Assembly: GCA_023678885.1 (NCBI GenBank)
Contig: CM042955.1
Span: forward strand, 21,835,835-21,899,834
DNA length: 64,000 nt
Source: Pogostemon cablin
Lineage: Eukaryota > Streptophyta > Magnoliopsida > Lamiales > Lamiaceae
Reading direction: 5' to 3'
The notes beneath the pieces were generated by a model that saw nothing but the letters and a program-made list of their open reading frames with translations, was not told the DNA's origin and did no database searches. A program made the translations under genes and the position numbers. The first letter of the stretch is position 1, and each line of letters begins with the position of its first letter. This document shows, one piece after another, positions 23,658-34,572 of the stretch.

Positions 23658-23969
23658 ATGGATTCTGATACGGTTGAGGAGAAAAATAAGGAGATTACCT
23701 GTTGGTGGAGAAGGCTGGACAAGAAAATGAAAAGGAAGCGCTCAGTTGGTGATGTTTTTTCAATGTCTGTTTATAATGATGGGGAGCTAAAAAGAAATAT
23801 GCATCATAAGCTCACCAAAGAATATTGCTTGCAATCAAGTGAAACCACTTATAGTTATAGGTCAGCCAAAACTTATATGTTGCATTCAATTATGATTCCT
23901 ATCAATTATTCTTTGATTACGTTGTCATGCTTTTCGTACTTTGCATGCTGCTGTTATTATATTAATTAA
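23658..23969 (+). pseudogene. Exon-like piece of unknown gene inside the CACTA element
   Basis: An open frame starts MDSDTVEEKNKEITCWWRRL and continues with a K-K-M-K-R-K-R basic run and SVGDVFSMSVYNDGELKR. After about residue 70 the reading becomes hydrophobic and AT-rich, probably intron. It may be a captured exon or an inherited part of the element. The family is not recognised. Confidence 0.35.
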
Positions 23970-24500
23970 TATTGAATGCATTCAATTATGATTCCTATCA
24001 ATTTATCTTTGAAGGATTAGTTCATTTTTAATATTAATATTGTGTTAACTTTTAGACATAGAACTCTGTTCGTATAATTAAATCTTATTATCTGCTAAAT
24101 ATATTTTCTGTAATTTGTCATCTCATCCATATTTCTTGCTATGCTACATTCTCTCTCTCTAATAGTTTGTTTTATGTAAACCTTTATTATGGTTTTAAAT
24201 GTCATTTGATAATAAAATTAGAAATTGCATCTAGATTAGTTTCTCTTGCAAGCGAGAAAAAGAAATTATATTTGCAGGATCCACCAGTCGCCAATAATTG
24301 CTTTTAAATTTACTTCATGGACTCCAATTCGACAATGGTGATATCTTCCTCTATTCAGTCCTTTAAAATGATTGTGGTGCTTAGATGATCTATAAATATG
24401 AAGTGATAACTTGTAACATTGCATCTTACTTGAACATGCTAGAAATTTTAAATTTTATATGATTTTTACTCTTGAATCTTTAATATTATACTTTGTCTCA

Positions 24501-24900
24501 GGTGCTTCACATGGCCTACTTGAATATAAGATGAGACAGCTTCAAGTTCTGCGTTCAAGTTTAAACGGGCTAAAGGTCCATTTAGTGTTTCTTAATTTCT
24601 ATGTACTATTTCGTTTACTTTTTATCAATTTTAACTTCTTATATTAATTTTATTATTCAGAATTATAACTCTTTTATTTTAGAATTATTTTATTTATGAT
24701 AGTCTATTGCTGTGATATCCTATAAATGATTACAAGGTGTTAAATTATCAATTATGATTGGAATATATTAAGGAAAATTAATGTAGTGTTATCTGTTATA
24801 GGTTTGGCGTATCAGAACTAGGCAGTGCTTGCGTCGGCTGGAGCGTGCATATTCTGAATGTGCTACTTGGTGGAGAGTTTCTCACGATCCCATCCTGTGG
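24501..24900 (+). pseudogene. Two further exon-like pieces inside the CACTA element
   Basis: After a ctcag acceptor-like site at about 24503 a frame reads GASHGLLEYKMRQLQVLRSS. A second piece at about 24801-24899 reads VWRIRTRQCLRRLERAYSEC and ends TGTG|GTGAGC, donor-like. Both are GC-richer than the surroundings and spaced like exons and introns. The source gene is not recognised, and the reading frames were not tested against each other. Confidence 0.35.
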
Positions 24901-25326
24901 TGAGCCTCGAAGTAAGGATACTAGTAAGATCAAGTTTTGCCTTTATATGATGCGGCTTGAAACTGTAAGACACCTTCTCCTTACTTCTGGTTATAAAGTT
25001 TAATGAGCAATTCTTAGCTGCATCCACATGAGGACAATATATTTAATTTGATAAAAGATCACAAAATTTGTTCTCATACAAACTCTTTTAACACTCAAGT
25101 TATAATAGAATAATCTCACACTGTATATCTAGTACCTGACCGAATTATTCTAAGAATCCACACTTTTTTATTGGGCGGCGGGGTATTTCATCTCTAATGT
25201 TTGTGTTATATTTTGAAGCATGGTGTTTTCCCCACTGGAACACCTTACCGAACACTTGTTTGCTGTTATCATTTTTCCATACTGAATCTCAACTCAACGG
25301 ACTGTCATTATTATCAACGAATAGTT

Positions 25327-25471
25327 AATGGCTCTAATTGGAGAGCAGTTGGACGATTCTGATGACATCTGTGGAGTCGTTGCCAGTGTGCTCCAAAAGC
25401 AAGATAAACTCTCATTGTGGACCAAGACTGCAGCTAATGAAGCAGCTCAGATAATTTCCTCTCACAACAGT
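25327..25471 (+). pseudogene. Captured eIF(iso)4E-like exon fragment
   Basis: The frame reads LMALIGEQLDDSDDICGVVA, then S-V-L-Q-K-Q-D-K-L-S-L-W-T-K-T-A-A-N-E-A-A-Q. This is the C-terminal half of the cap-binding fold of plant eIF4E-family proteins, closest by eye to eIF(iso)4E. An AG precedes it (gaatag) and a CAACAG end follows, consistent with an exon copied with its splice sites. The cap-binding tryptophans of the N-terminal half were not found, so it is a fragment inside the CACTA element and cannot make a working factor. Confidence 0.8.
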
Positions 25472-26699
25472 TAAAAAACTGACTTCATCTCAGCCTTATT
25501 TTATAAAGCTTGGTTGGATCACTATTGCTATCAAAGTATCAATCTCACAAGTTAATATTGTCTGACTATTATTTTCTCGACCTTATTAGACAATTAATTG
25601 GCTCTTATTTCTTGAGGTATCTTTCTTGTATTTTCATTATATCACTTAAAATTCAGAAGTAAGCCTAGGAAATTTTGTATTCAAAACCATTTGCTCTTTT
25701 TCGCATATCTGTTGGAAACCTCAATTTTTAATTGAAAAATGTTTGTAGCTGTTGTATTTCTCCTTTTCAGTCGTTTTTAGATTTAAAAATGTGTTTTGTT
25801 TTTGCTGATGCTGTTGTGTTCTGTTTTAAGAAACCACTTTAGATCAATTCCTTTATAAAAAACTGTTGCTAATGCTTCTTTATATCTACCATGCTTTGTT
25901 CTGTTTGGTTGGAAGGATTACAAGGGATTTCTTTTTTGTGAAGTGGAGTATTTGCCAGTTAAAATGGAAATCTGTAAGAAAATGAAAGCTGGTGTGTTAA
26001 GAATTTTTTAATTTGCATTGAGATTGTTCTTTCATTTATGGTTATCATAAATTTTCACTTTTTTTGATTATGGTGTTTTAGTTTTTAGGGTGGGGGTGGG
26101 GTAGGAGGTACTGGTTAGAGATATAATTAGCAGTTGATGCTTGGAAAATTCTATGATGGCTTAACTCTTAAGTTTAATCAAGGATTATTATAGTTTGTGA
26201 AGCAAGTGTATTCCTTTTACATTTCTCATATCTTTTTAAAGCCATTTTCTTTACTATTTCTTAGAATTGATGTAAGAACCACTGAGTTCTTTCAAATCCA
26301 TCAACATTATTTCTTGGAATGACTCAGGACAGCCAAGTTCAATTTTTGATGTTAATGTATTTTAGAAAGTACTCAGCCTCTTTATAACTGCTGCAATTCT
26401 CATATTAATTTTTTTTCTCAGTAAATAACTTTAAGTCATATTATTAAGTACTATTTTTTTTTTCAGGTAATTGCAGTGAGACGACAAGAAGATAAAAATA
26501 TTGTATTATGCAAGGAAAGAAGATAAAGAGGATTGGAAACAATAGGTTGGGAATCTCTTCGTCATGAGGTTTCTGTTTATAAATTTATTTGAAATTCTTG
26601 TAAAATATTCATAAGTTTTGAGTTTTATTAGCATAATTGCATTAATTTTATTTTAATAATAATATAAAGTTGTGTATAAATTAAATAAAAATAAAAATA

Positions 26700-27200
26700 A
26701 AAATATGAAAGACATTATATAAAAATCGATGTCTATTTTTGTAAAACTGATGTCTATGCAAGGAAAGACATCGGTGAAAAAGCGATGTGTTTTGATGCAA
26801 AATCGATGTCTTTTCTTAAAAACACATCGGTGGATAAACAATGTCATATAGGTCTAACCGATATCTTTTAGTGGATAGACATCGGTTAATAACCGATGTC
26901 TAATGTGTCTTTTCTGATGTCTTTACCGAGAAAGACATCAGTTATAAATCGATGTCTTTTTGTCCTATCTGATGTCTTTTCTAGAAAAGACATTGGTGAA
27001 TAAACGATGTCTTATGTGTGCCAACCGATGTCTTTCTGTTGAAAGACATTGGTGGATAACCGATGTCAAAGTATGCAACCGATGTTTATACAATGAAAAA
27101 GACATCGGTTAAATACCGATGTCTATCAGCGCCTACTTACAACATCGGGGGCTTCAACATCAGCTGCTTGGTGAAATAAACATCGGTTTTTAACCGATGT
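26700..27200. repeat. Right sub-terminal repeat array of the CACTA element
   Basis: More than fifteen copies of gacatcggt/accgatgtc in alternating orientation occur in 500 bases, denser than at the left end. The short open frame on the minus strand at 26653-26847 is made by these repeats. Confidence 0.8.
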
Positions 27201-27223
27201 TTATCAGCATTTTTGGTGTAGTG

Positions 27224-27398
27224 CATCTTTTCGCTCTCCGTCTTTGGTCTTGTTACCTCCGTTGTTTTCCCCTTTTGATGTAAAAGAGGTTCTATTCCGA
27301 ATGTTGGTGGCAACCTTCCTCCTGTCCTTTTTCCTATCACCTTGGTTTCCAAGGATTCTGCTTGCTTTATCAACTTCTTGATGAGTCGAGTTGTTTGC
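27224..27398 (-). pseudogene. Pararetroviral coding remnant between the CACTA element and the solo LTR
   Basis: A short minus-strand frame (to 27373) containing IKQAESLETKVIGKRTGGRL and a K-T-E-V-T-R-P-K-T-E-S-E segment, with the character of the disordered region before the coat protein. Its continuation on the far side of the CACTA insertion is at 21580. Confidence 0.55.
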
Positions 27399-28913
27399 TG
27401 ATGAGTGATATTTTCACCTAAATTTTAGTGTCTTTTTATATGTATTTTCGTATTAGTTTTTCCATATTTAGGTGTACTTTGGTTGTATTTTGTGTTTTTA
27501 TTGAAATGTGTGTGAATGAGGGAAGAAACGAGGGAGAACGAGCTAAAACAGTGAAGAAAACAGGGCAGCAAGTACACGGGCCGTGTACAGAACACGGCCC
27601 TGTAAGGATTGGTCGTGCTCCGTCGCCAGAAGACCCTACACGGCTACCCTGTGGACGTGTGCAGAACACGGGCCGTGTGCAGTAACACGGGCCGTGTACC
27701 AAACACGGCCCCTGTCCAGAAGGGCCAAGTGCGAGCATCAGAAGACACAACACGGCCACCCTTGTGGCCGTGTGCTGCACACAAGCCGTGTAAGTGTTGG
27801 GATCAGAAATTTTTCAGAAACTTCTAGAAGCTTCCCAAGGGGTATAAATACCCATTTATTCAACATTTGAAAGAGATTCGTTTTATGGACCCTACACACA
27901 CACCATTTCTTCCATTCCACACCATCATCTTCATCCATTCTTCATCATTTGGATCTACCATCATCCCACCATCAATTTCTACATCCAACTGAAGGAAAAG
28001 GATCAAGGAAGAGAGGAAAGTGCAAAGAAGGGAATGAGATCACCATTGAAGATAGATCAAGGGAGTTTCCATTCAATCTTTGTATTAAACCTAATAGTTT
28101 ATCATGATGTATAAGGATTTAATTGTCTATGCTAATTTCTTTATGAATATGGTAGGCTAATCTCCCTTGTGAGATTAACAACATGAGAGTTTTTGGATAA
28201 TTTTGGGATTTGTATATTTAAATTCATATGTTGATTGGGTTAATTGATTTTCTATCATTGATTATTAATTGCTTGATTTGTTTTGTTGATTTGTATGTTT
28301 TGTTGTTCTAGATATGTGATTAGATTGAGAAATCAATTATATGCTTAGGATAATTAAGTGAATCATTTCATCAAACACTTCATGTGCATTATAAATTGTA
28401 AAGAGATTGAGAAATCCTTTAGAGGTTAGAACCCTTTGATAGAACATATGATTGGTTTGATCGAGAGGTTGATTACTCGTGTGAAGGGACTCTCACCTCA
28501 AGCTTAGTACCTAGTTGGAATTGTTTGAGTGAGAACCAATCCATTAAGCTTGATTCTATATCCTATTCATCTTGAGAGGGAGTTTAGGTGAACTTAGTGT
28601 TGGCCCTTAGTCTAAACCCATGATCATATGAATTTGATGCATTTGTCCTAGAATTTCCACTTCTTAATTGTTGTTAATCTCACTTTTTCTCAACTTGGAA
28701 AACCACTCATTTCATCCATCTATTTTGTTTGCTAATCATTGCTCGTCTGCTTGCTTTGATTGATTTAATTTCTTATTTGATCAAAATACCCATTGATGAT
28801 TCGTCTATATAAAATTGCGATAAACGTGATCTTTCTTAAGCTCTAGCGCCGACCTCCCTGTGGTTCGATAAATTTTTGAATTGGTCAACCCGACTACAAG
28901 TTATGGCTAATCA
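27399..28913 (+). mobile_element. Solo LTR, family T1
   Basis: A 1,515-bp LTR starts TGATGAGTGATATTTTCACC and ends ...TGGCTAATCA, flanked by perfect duplications TTTGC (27394-27398 and 28914-28918). The array acacgggccgtgt occupies about 27570-27800. It splits the N-terminal part of the pararetrovirus. Overlapping frames at 27428-27938 lie in the array and are not genes; the rest of the LTR holds no gene. Confidence 0.92.
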
Positions 28914-29520
28914 TTTGCTCTACAACGTCTCCACCTTTTTCATCTTGAGGCTAATCTCAAATATTATCTTGGACATATTTTGGCAATATTCTCCAAAGAA
29001 TCTCACTGTCTTCTGTAATTCTCTAAGATCTTGGTTCATCTTGGAGTTATTTGCTTCGATCTCCTTCCACTCTGTCATTTCGTCCAGTGTGAAAAGTGAT
29101 AAGGCCTGCAGATCTCTTTTGGACCTTGATTTGGTCGTCTTCTCCATTGTTCGTGTTTGGGGACACGTCCATGGATCTCGATGAAACTTCGAATTTTCAC
29201 GATGTTTCTTGATACTTCTTTGAAGTATCTTATCTGCATCTGGCGACCTTCCTCCAGATGTTCTTCCTTAGTGTGGTTGGCACGAGCTTCTGCCAATTCT
29301 CTCATTTGGTTCACACCATCCCAATATCGGTCGGCGTCCTCGTATTCTTTTTCCACATATTGTCTATACAACTCACAATAATATTTTTGTATAGAACTGC
29401 TTGTCTCGTCATAATTAACAGGCCAGAAGTCCCTATTGCTCCAACTTTGAACAGGGCTTGATAGACCTGTTACTCTCTGATGTCGAACTTTCGTTCGGAT
29501 CCATATATTCTCGAAACTCT
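28914..29520 (-). pseudogene. Pararetroviral N-terminal region
   Basis: Two overlapping minus-strand frames (29371-29075 and 29147-28920) are rich in charged helix-forming residues: EEGRQMQIRYFKEVSRNIVK, then KSRSKRDLQALSLFTLDEMTEW and a heptad-like L/I pattern ending MSKIIFEISLKMKKV. They resemble coiled-coil virion-associated or N-terminal polyprotein regions. A plausible start (ATGGATCCGAACG) lies at about 29506, after the leader. A frame shift separates the two pieces. Confidence 0.55.
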
Positions 29521-29580
29521 CCTCTCGTTAAGTGATAAATAAGTTTATAATAAATTTTTCATTCATAAATAAATAAATTT

Positions 29581-29595
29581 AGGGCTCTGATACCA
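29581..29595 (-). other. tRNA-Met primer-binding site of the pararetrovirus
   Basis: The minus strand reads TGGTATCAGAGCCCT, complementary to the 3' end of initiator tRNA-Met, which caulimovirids use to prime minus-strand synthesis. It lies upstream of the first coding region and is not next to an LTR end, which separates it from a copia primer site. Confidence 0.85.
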
Positions 29596-29835
29596 TTTTG
29601 AAGCGTGAAAATATGATAAAACTGAAAGAAAATTGAAGTATAGAGGCTGTTTTGTGAAAGGTGCATTGTGTGTTAGTGCTTGGCTTGGAATTAGCAAATT
29701 CTGCCTATATCCAGTAAAAAGGACCATTTCGGCTAAAATTTTGAGAGTTATGGGACCATTTTGGCAACTTTAACTTTTCTGGGACTAAAAGGGACCATGG
29801 GCAAAGTTGCGGGATGAAATCAGTTTTTATCCCAT
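29596..29835 (-). other. Pararetroviral leader remnant
   Basis: About 240 bases between the primer site and the intron of small-gene copy I, with no coding signal. The exact junction with host intron sequence was placed near 29830-29840 because homology to the other copies of the small gene begins there. Confidence 0.45.
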
Positions 29836-30127
29836 ATTGAAAGATTATAATGTAAAGTGAAATTTTTTTCTTTGGGGTGTAAATGTATGTATGAGATGGG
29901 CGGAAAAGAAATGTGTGATCGTATGTATTGGGCGGATCCAGAGAGCATCCCGTCGATCCTATACCTTGTACATGTGCGTACTACGTATCTTTTATTAAAA
30001 CAATTTAATTTTTACCCATATTACCAAACTAATTTATCATCCTTTTGGTCTTTAAATAAAACGATCACAAGAGATGCTTCAAATATATATAACTGAAAAT
30101 AAGAAAAGCAAATGAATAAATAATTAC

Positions 30128-30166
30128 CGCGGGACCTGGATGAAGCAATCCTCCGAATGCAAACAT
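30128..30166 (-). pseudogene. Small two-exon gene family, copy I: exon 1 only
   Basis: The minus strand reads AACAATG, then a 13-codon exon MFAFGGLLHPGPA ending at a GTAATT donor. The 5' sequence (ctatataaag TATA box, cacaattac..., AACAATGTTTGCATTC) and the first intron bases closely match copy III at 58720-58560. No exon 2 exists downstream because the intron is cut at about 29840 by the pararetrovirus. It is therefore a promoter plus first exon without the rest. The translation is tentative; see the findings. Confidence 0.5.
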
Positions 30167-30225
30167 TGTTAGTGAGATGCGACTGCAAGCCAGTTTGAGT
30201 AATTGTGAACGTGGGAGGATAGCTC

Positions 30226-30234
30226 TTTATATAG
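30226..30234 (-). promoter_or_regulatory. TATA box of small-gene copy I
   Basis: TATATAAAG on the minus strand, about 60 bases before the ATG and in the same place as in copy III. Upstream at about 30255-30320 lies a block shared with the other copies (caatccaagggtctaatag, ccaactggct, ataatgcagaat). Confidence 0.65.
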
Positions 30235-30239
30235 ACACA

Positions 30240-30740
30240 ATTTAATAATTATTGCACAATCCAAGGGTCTAATAGCTGGAGTACTTGCCAACTGGCTCGC
30301 ATAATAATGCAGAATTTATATTCCCTTTATTTTGTTAGAACGTTTGATTTTTAAGTTAATATTAAGAAATATAATGCTTTAATATGTTTTGAGGCAAGAG
30401 ATATAATTTTTTATAGGAGAATTAAAAAAATAAACAAAATTTAATATTCAATGTCAATACCAACACTCTTTTTTGTTTCATATCTTTTTTTTATTTTTTT
30501 GTACTTTTTTTGGACTCTTTGTCCCTATTATTCAAATTTAATACTCAATGTGTCTCATGTGAAGGTTTCGATGTAAGTTACCCACATGGATCTGTACCCA
30601 CATCTACGGTGTAGGTCAACCACATAACGGTAGCATCCTACATTATTAGAGACGGAACAAAACGTAGCAAGATACATAAAACCGATGTTGAAAGACATTA
30701 ATGGGAAGGAGAAGGTCAAAGGTGAAATTATTTTTCAGGG
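30240..30740. other. Spacer between small-gene copies I and II
   Basis: Contains the shared upstream block of copy I (30255-30320) and AT-rich sequence. The end of copy II transcription would lie in 30700-30740. No other gene seen. Confidence 0.4.
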
Positions 30741-31279
30741 TATTGTTGTAATTTAGCCCAACCAAGCTTTTTAAGATATTCTCCAAGCAAAGATATGATA
30801 CCATCCTCATCCGCATTTTTCTCGGTAAAATTTTTTAAGCACGACGTTTTACTGATACCCGAAAAAATGGAAAATTTCTTGATCATATTTTTTTAATAAA
30901 AAGTTACTTCCTTGTCTGACTCATATATATCTATACACTTGCTTTTTTTTTTTTTGCATGTGATGGATTTTTTGAGCAATATATATTTAGAACTTAAAAT
31001 TGAATAAAAATTAAGGTGAGTTTAGAATGCATGTACTATTGTCTAAACAATTGGATTTATAATCTAATTATTTGTTTCACGAACATGTGATAATTTAGTA
31101 AGGGTTGAGTATTTCTTATACTAAATTTTGCTGTTTCAAGAAAAATTTGTACACTTGCATTTTCACGGATAAATTTTTTTTGTTATTTTATTTTAAGGCA
31201 ATAGATAAATAATAAAGTAAATTATGTGAGTTAAAAATCAATAACAAATTTAAAATTAAAGTGTATTAAGATTATAATA

Positions 31280-31481
31280 TTCCCTCTGTCTGCTATTAAC
31301 GTATCAATTTGCTTTTACACGTGAATTATAGAGTATTATTATTTTTTATAAAGTGGGTTGTTGTATTAGTAGAGAATGGTGGATCATGTGTGGGATCATT
31401 TTGCTAAAAATAGAAAATTGATACCTTTATAGTGGACGATCATAATGGCAAAATGTGTACCTTATCAGCGGACGGAGGGAG
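31280..31481. mobile_element. Stowaway MITE
   Basis: 202 bp with terminal inverted repeats TTCCCTCTGTCTGC and the reverse of GCGGACGGAGGGAG, flanked by TA on both sides (31278-31279, 31482-31483). These are the classic Stowaway (Tc1/mariner) ends. It lies in the expanded intron of small-gene copy II. Confidence 0.88.
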
Positions 31482-31644
31482 TATAAAATAGGGTTACTTA
31501 CATTAAAAGTTTCAAGCTATTCGTCAATTGCGAATTAGTCTAAACTTTTGATATTTTACAAAAAAAGACCACTGCCTTTGAGGTATGTTACAAATTAAGC
31601 TCATCGGGCAGTCAACGTTGCCCGATCGCTGACATGGTGTTAAC

Positions 31645-33211
31645 TGATTAGTCATTTGTACTCGGGATGACCAATTCAAGAATTTATCGAACCACATGGA
31701 CGAAGGTACTAGAGTTTAAGCGATCTCGTGTTTGTCAAAGTTTTATAGAGATGATCATAAATGGATAGGATTAATTAAGAAATGACAATTAAATAATTAA
31801 ATGACAAGAAAAACAATGGGATAGATGAATGGAAGATGGATGAATGAGTCAAGTAGATAGAGAATGAGACTAGCAATACTTAAAGTATGAAAAATCTAGG
31901 TATCATGCAACGAATTCATATGTCTCTCAGGTTAATGACTAAGGGCAAACACGTAGTCCACCTAAACTCCCTCTCGAGATGGATAGGATGTAGATCCATT
32001 TAAGAATCCCAAAATAGCTTAATGGATTGGTTCTCACTCAAACAAATCCAACTAGGTACTAAGCTTGAAATGAGAGTCCCCTCACACAATCAGTCAACCT
32101 CTCGATCTAATCAATCGGATGTTATATCAAAGGGTTCTAAATCCTAAATGACATCTCTATCTCTTTAAGACTTATAATGCACATGAAGTGTATGATGAAA
32201 TGATTCACTTAATTATCCTAAACACATAATTAACTTCTCAATCTAATCACATGTTTAAAACAACAAAACACACAAGTCATCATAAACATCAAGATCTAAA
32301 GCATCAATGATAGAAAATCAATTAACTAAATCAACATAATTATTCAATTGCAAAATACCCAAAATTATCCAACACAATTCATATTGCTAATCTCACAAAG
32401 GAGATTAGCCTCTCATAGTCTCAAATAAAACAACATAGACAATTGTATCTCCAAAACACATGATTGAACTACAAAGAAGTCTACAAAAATTGGAACTAAA
32501 ACTCCCTTGAATAGCTTCAATGGTGCTTCTCTTCTTCTTCTTGCAATCTCCACTCCCCCTTGCTTCTCTAACTACTTGAATGGTGGATTGGATGGTTGGA
32601 TGAAGGTAGATAATATGGATGAAGAATGGATGAAATAGATGGTGTAAAATAAAGAAAATGGTGTGTGATGTGTGTGTGCAGCCTCAAACCACAAAAATCT
32701 CATGAAATATTGAAGTATTGGGTATTTATACCCCTTGGGAAGCTTCTAGAAGGATTCTGATTTTTTTCACGAATTTTGCACCTACACGGCTCGTGTATGG
32801 TACACTGGTCGTGTACTGAACACGGTCGAGCGTGTTCCGTACACGGCCATACCTATGGGCGTATAGGTGTTTCGGATGCTTGTACATACTTATAGGGGCG
32901 TGTTCACCACACGACTCGTGTAGGTGCTGGGCGTATACTAAACACTGGTCGTGTTGGTGCTGCCCCTATTTTTCTTTATTTCGTTTTGGCTCGTTCTCCC
33001 TCATTTTAACTCCGAATTGAGATCTATTTTTTCTACATCTTTCTTTTCACGTCTAGAATAATTTTTTACCTGAAAATTATACGATTAATCTCATTCTCAT
33101 ATATTTCCATAAAAACACAAAACACAATCAAATAGTACACAAATACGAATAAACTAATATGAAAATACATATAAAAAGATACTAAAATTTAGGTAAAAAT
33201 ATCACTCATCA
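31645..33211 (-). mobile_element. Solo LTR, family T1
   Basis: On the minus strand it starts TGATGAGTGATATTTTTACC and ends ...GTACAAATGACTAATCA, with perfect duplications TTAAC (31640-31644 and 33212-33216). It is 1,567 bp, with the GC-rich acacgg array at about 32780-32960. It is inserted in the left arm of the inverted-repeat element, and comparison with the intact right arm confirms the empty site. The frame at 32832-33020 is array-derived. Confidence 0.93.
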
Positions 33212-33989
33212 TTAACCTTTGTCACGTTAGCTTCCATTTTATTTTTACATTTATTACGTGAAAAACCACAACCTTTACTTTATTTGCGATTTAGTCATAA
33301 CCTTTAAAAAATACAAATTAATATATTAAAAATATTTTTTTATTTTAAATCTTATTATGTGAAAAAAAAACTAATTAACATTTAAGTAGTAAAAAAATTA
33401 ATCTCTAAATATATAATTTTTTTAAAATTTTTTAAAGATTTTACAAGTTATAAAATTTTAAAATAAAAGTTATATTAAGTCAAAGATTTGGGTGAGAGCA
33501 TCTCACGAGAATATTTTTGTGAGAGGAATAAAAAGTGATAATCTTTTAATAAAAAGTTATGCCATGATTAAGGAAAAGTGATAATGAGGCAGTGAATTAT
33601 TTCATGAACAATTTTAAGTATAAATGAAAAGTGATACTAGTTTTATGAAAAATGAATGTATTATCTTTAATAAAACATTATAACTATTTAAAAAATAAAA
33701 AAACGATCTCATATAAGACGGTCTTACATAAGACTTGTTAAAGATAATATAATTTTTTAAAATAGTTATTATTTTTTATTAGAGATAATATCATTTTTCA
33801 TAAAAAAAAAATGTATCACTTTTCATTTATACTTAAAATATATTATGGGCCAATATAAAAAATACCTATTTATTTACAAAATTAACAATACCAACAACAA
33901 ATAACTTTTATAACAAAACTAACCATATACACTTTTTTTTTTATTTTAATGCCTCTACTATTCAATTAATAATACCCAATGTGTCCCAT

Positions 33990-34145
33990 GTTAGTATGGA
34001 TGTCGGTTTGGGTGTCGGTGAGTGTCCCATGTTAGTGTGGATGTCGGTGACGATGTCGGTAAGTGTCGATATATATGAGTGTTAGTGAGTATTCCATATC
34101 GGTATGGATATCGGTAACGGTATCGGTGAGTGTCGTGACCATACT
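33990..34145. repeat. GATGTCGGT-type minisatellite
   Basis: About ten imperfect copies of g-a-t-g/a-t-c-g-g-t with spacers (gtgtcggtgagtgtc, gatgtcggtaagtgtcg) lie in the centre of the inverted-repeat element. A related array in the opposite sense lies at 57350-57690. Antisense frames over it are repeat-derived. Confidence 0.65.
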
Positions 34146-34332
34146 AGCGATCGGTGGCGGTGGGCGGTGGCAGGATGGGGAGGTAAGAGGGGTGGAGATT
34201 ATTTGGGGTAGGGGGTATTTTGAACCTTTTAGGGTACGATTGGTTAAGTTTGTCATAAAAGTTGTTTATTGTTGGTATTGTTATTGTTTGGGTGTATTTT
34301 GGACACAAATGACCATTGACACTAAAATTATA

Positions 34333-34572
34333 CTCCATCCATCCGCTTATAAGGTATCCATTTCACTATTCCTGGTGTCCGCTTTAAATATATTAATTTT
34401 CTCTATTTAGTAAAAAAAGTACACAATATGACACACCACTTCCCTTTAATACAACTACCCACTTTACATATAATAATAATACTCCTTAATTCACGTGCAA
34501 AAAGCAAATAAACACCTTAGAACTGTCCACGTGCAAAAAGCAAATTGATATCTTGGAACCGGACAGAGGGAG
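34333..34572. mobile_element. Stowaway MITE
   Basis: Ends CTCCATCCATCCGC and, inverted, CCGGACAGAGGGAG, with TA on both sides (34331-34332, 34573-34574). It is 240 bp and lies in the central part of the inverted-repeat element. Confidence 0.85.

Larger units (their letters stand above)
21585..27223. mobile_element. CACTA (En/Spm-type) element carrying host-gene pieces
   Basis: The right end read inward is CACTACACCAAAAATGCTGA; the left end is CAGTACACCAAAAACACTGA, one change in the CACTA motif. Both are flanked by the 3-bp duplication CAT (21582-21584 and 27224-27226), and the element splits the pararetroviral coding region. Sub-terminal arrays of gacatcggtt/accgatgtc lie at about 21600-21920 and 26700-27200. 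No transposase frame is visible in the 5.6 kb interior. Instead it has exon-like pieces, so it is a non-autonomous, gene-carrying copy. Confidence 0.9.
17431..29830 (-). mobile_element. Endogenous pararetrovirus (caulimovirid), decayed and interrupted
   Basis: Read on the minus strand it starts with a leader containing a tRNA-Met primer site (29595-29581). There follow an N-terminal coiled-coil-rich region, a coat-protein region with a CCHC zinc knuckle, a 30K-type movement protein, an aspartic protease, and the first half of reverse transcriptase, where an Athila LTR cuts it. RNase H and any transactivator frame are absent. It has no LTRs. The coat-protein part preceding the movement protein is, to my knowledge, the order in Cavemovirus/Solendovirus rather than in badnaviruses. 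Many stops and shifts, a CACTA element at 21585-27223 and a solo LTR at 27399-28913 show that it is old and inactive. Confidence 0.85.
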
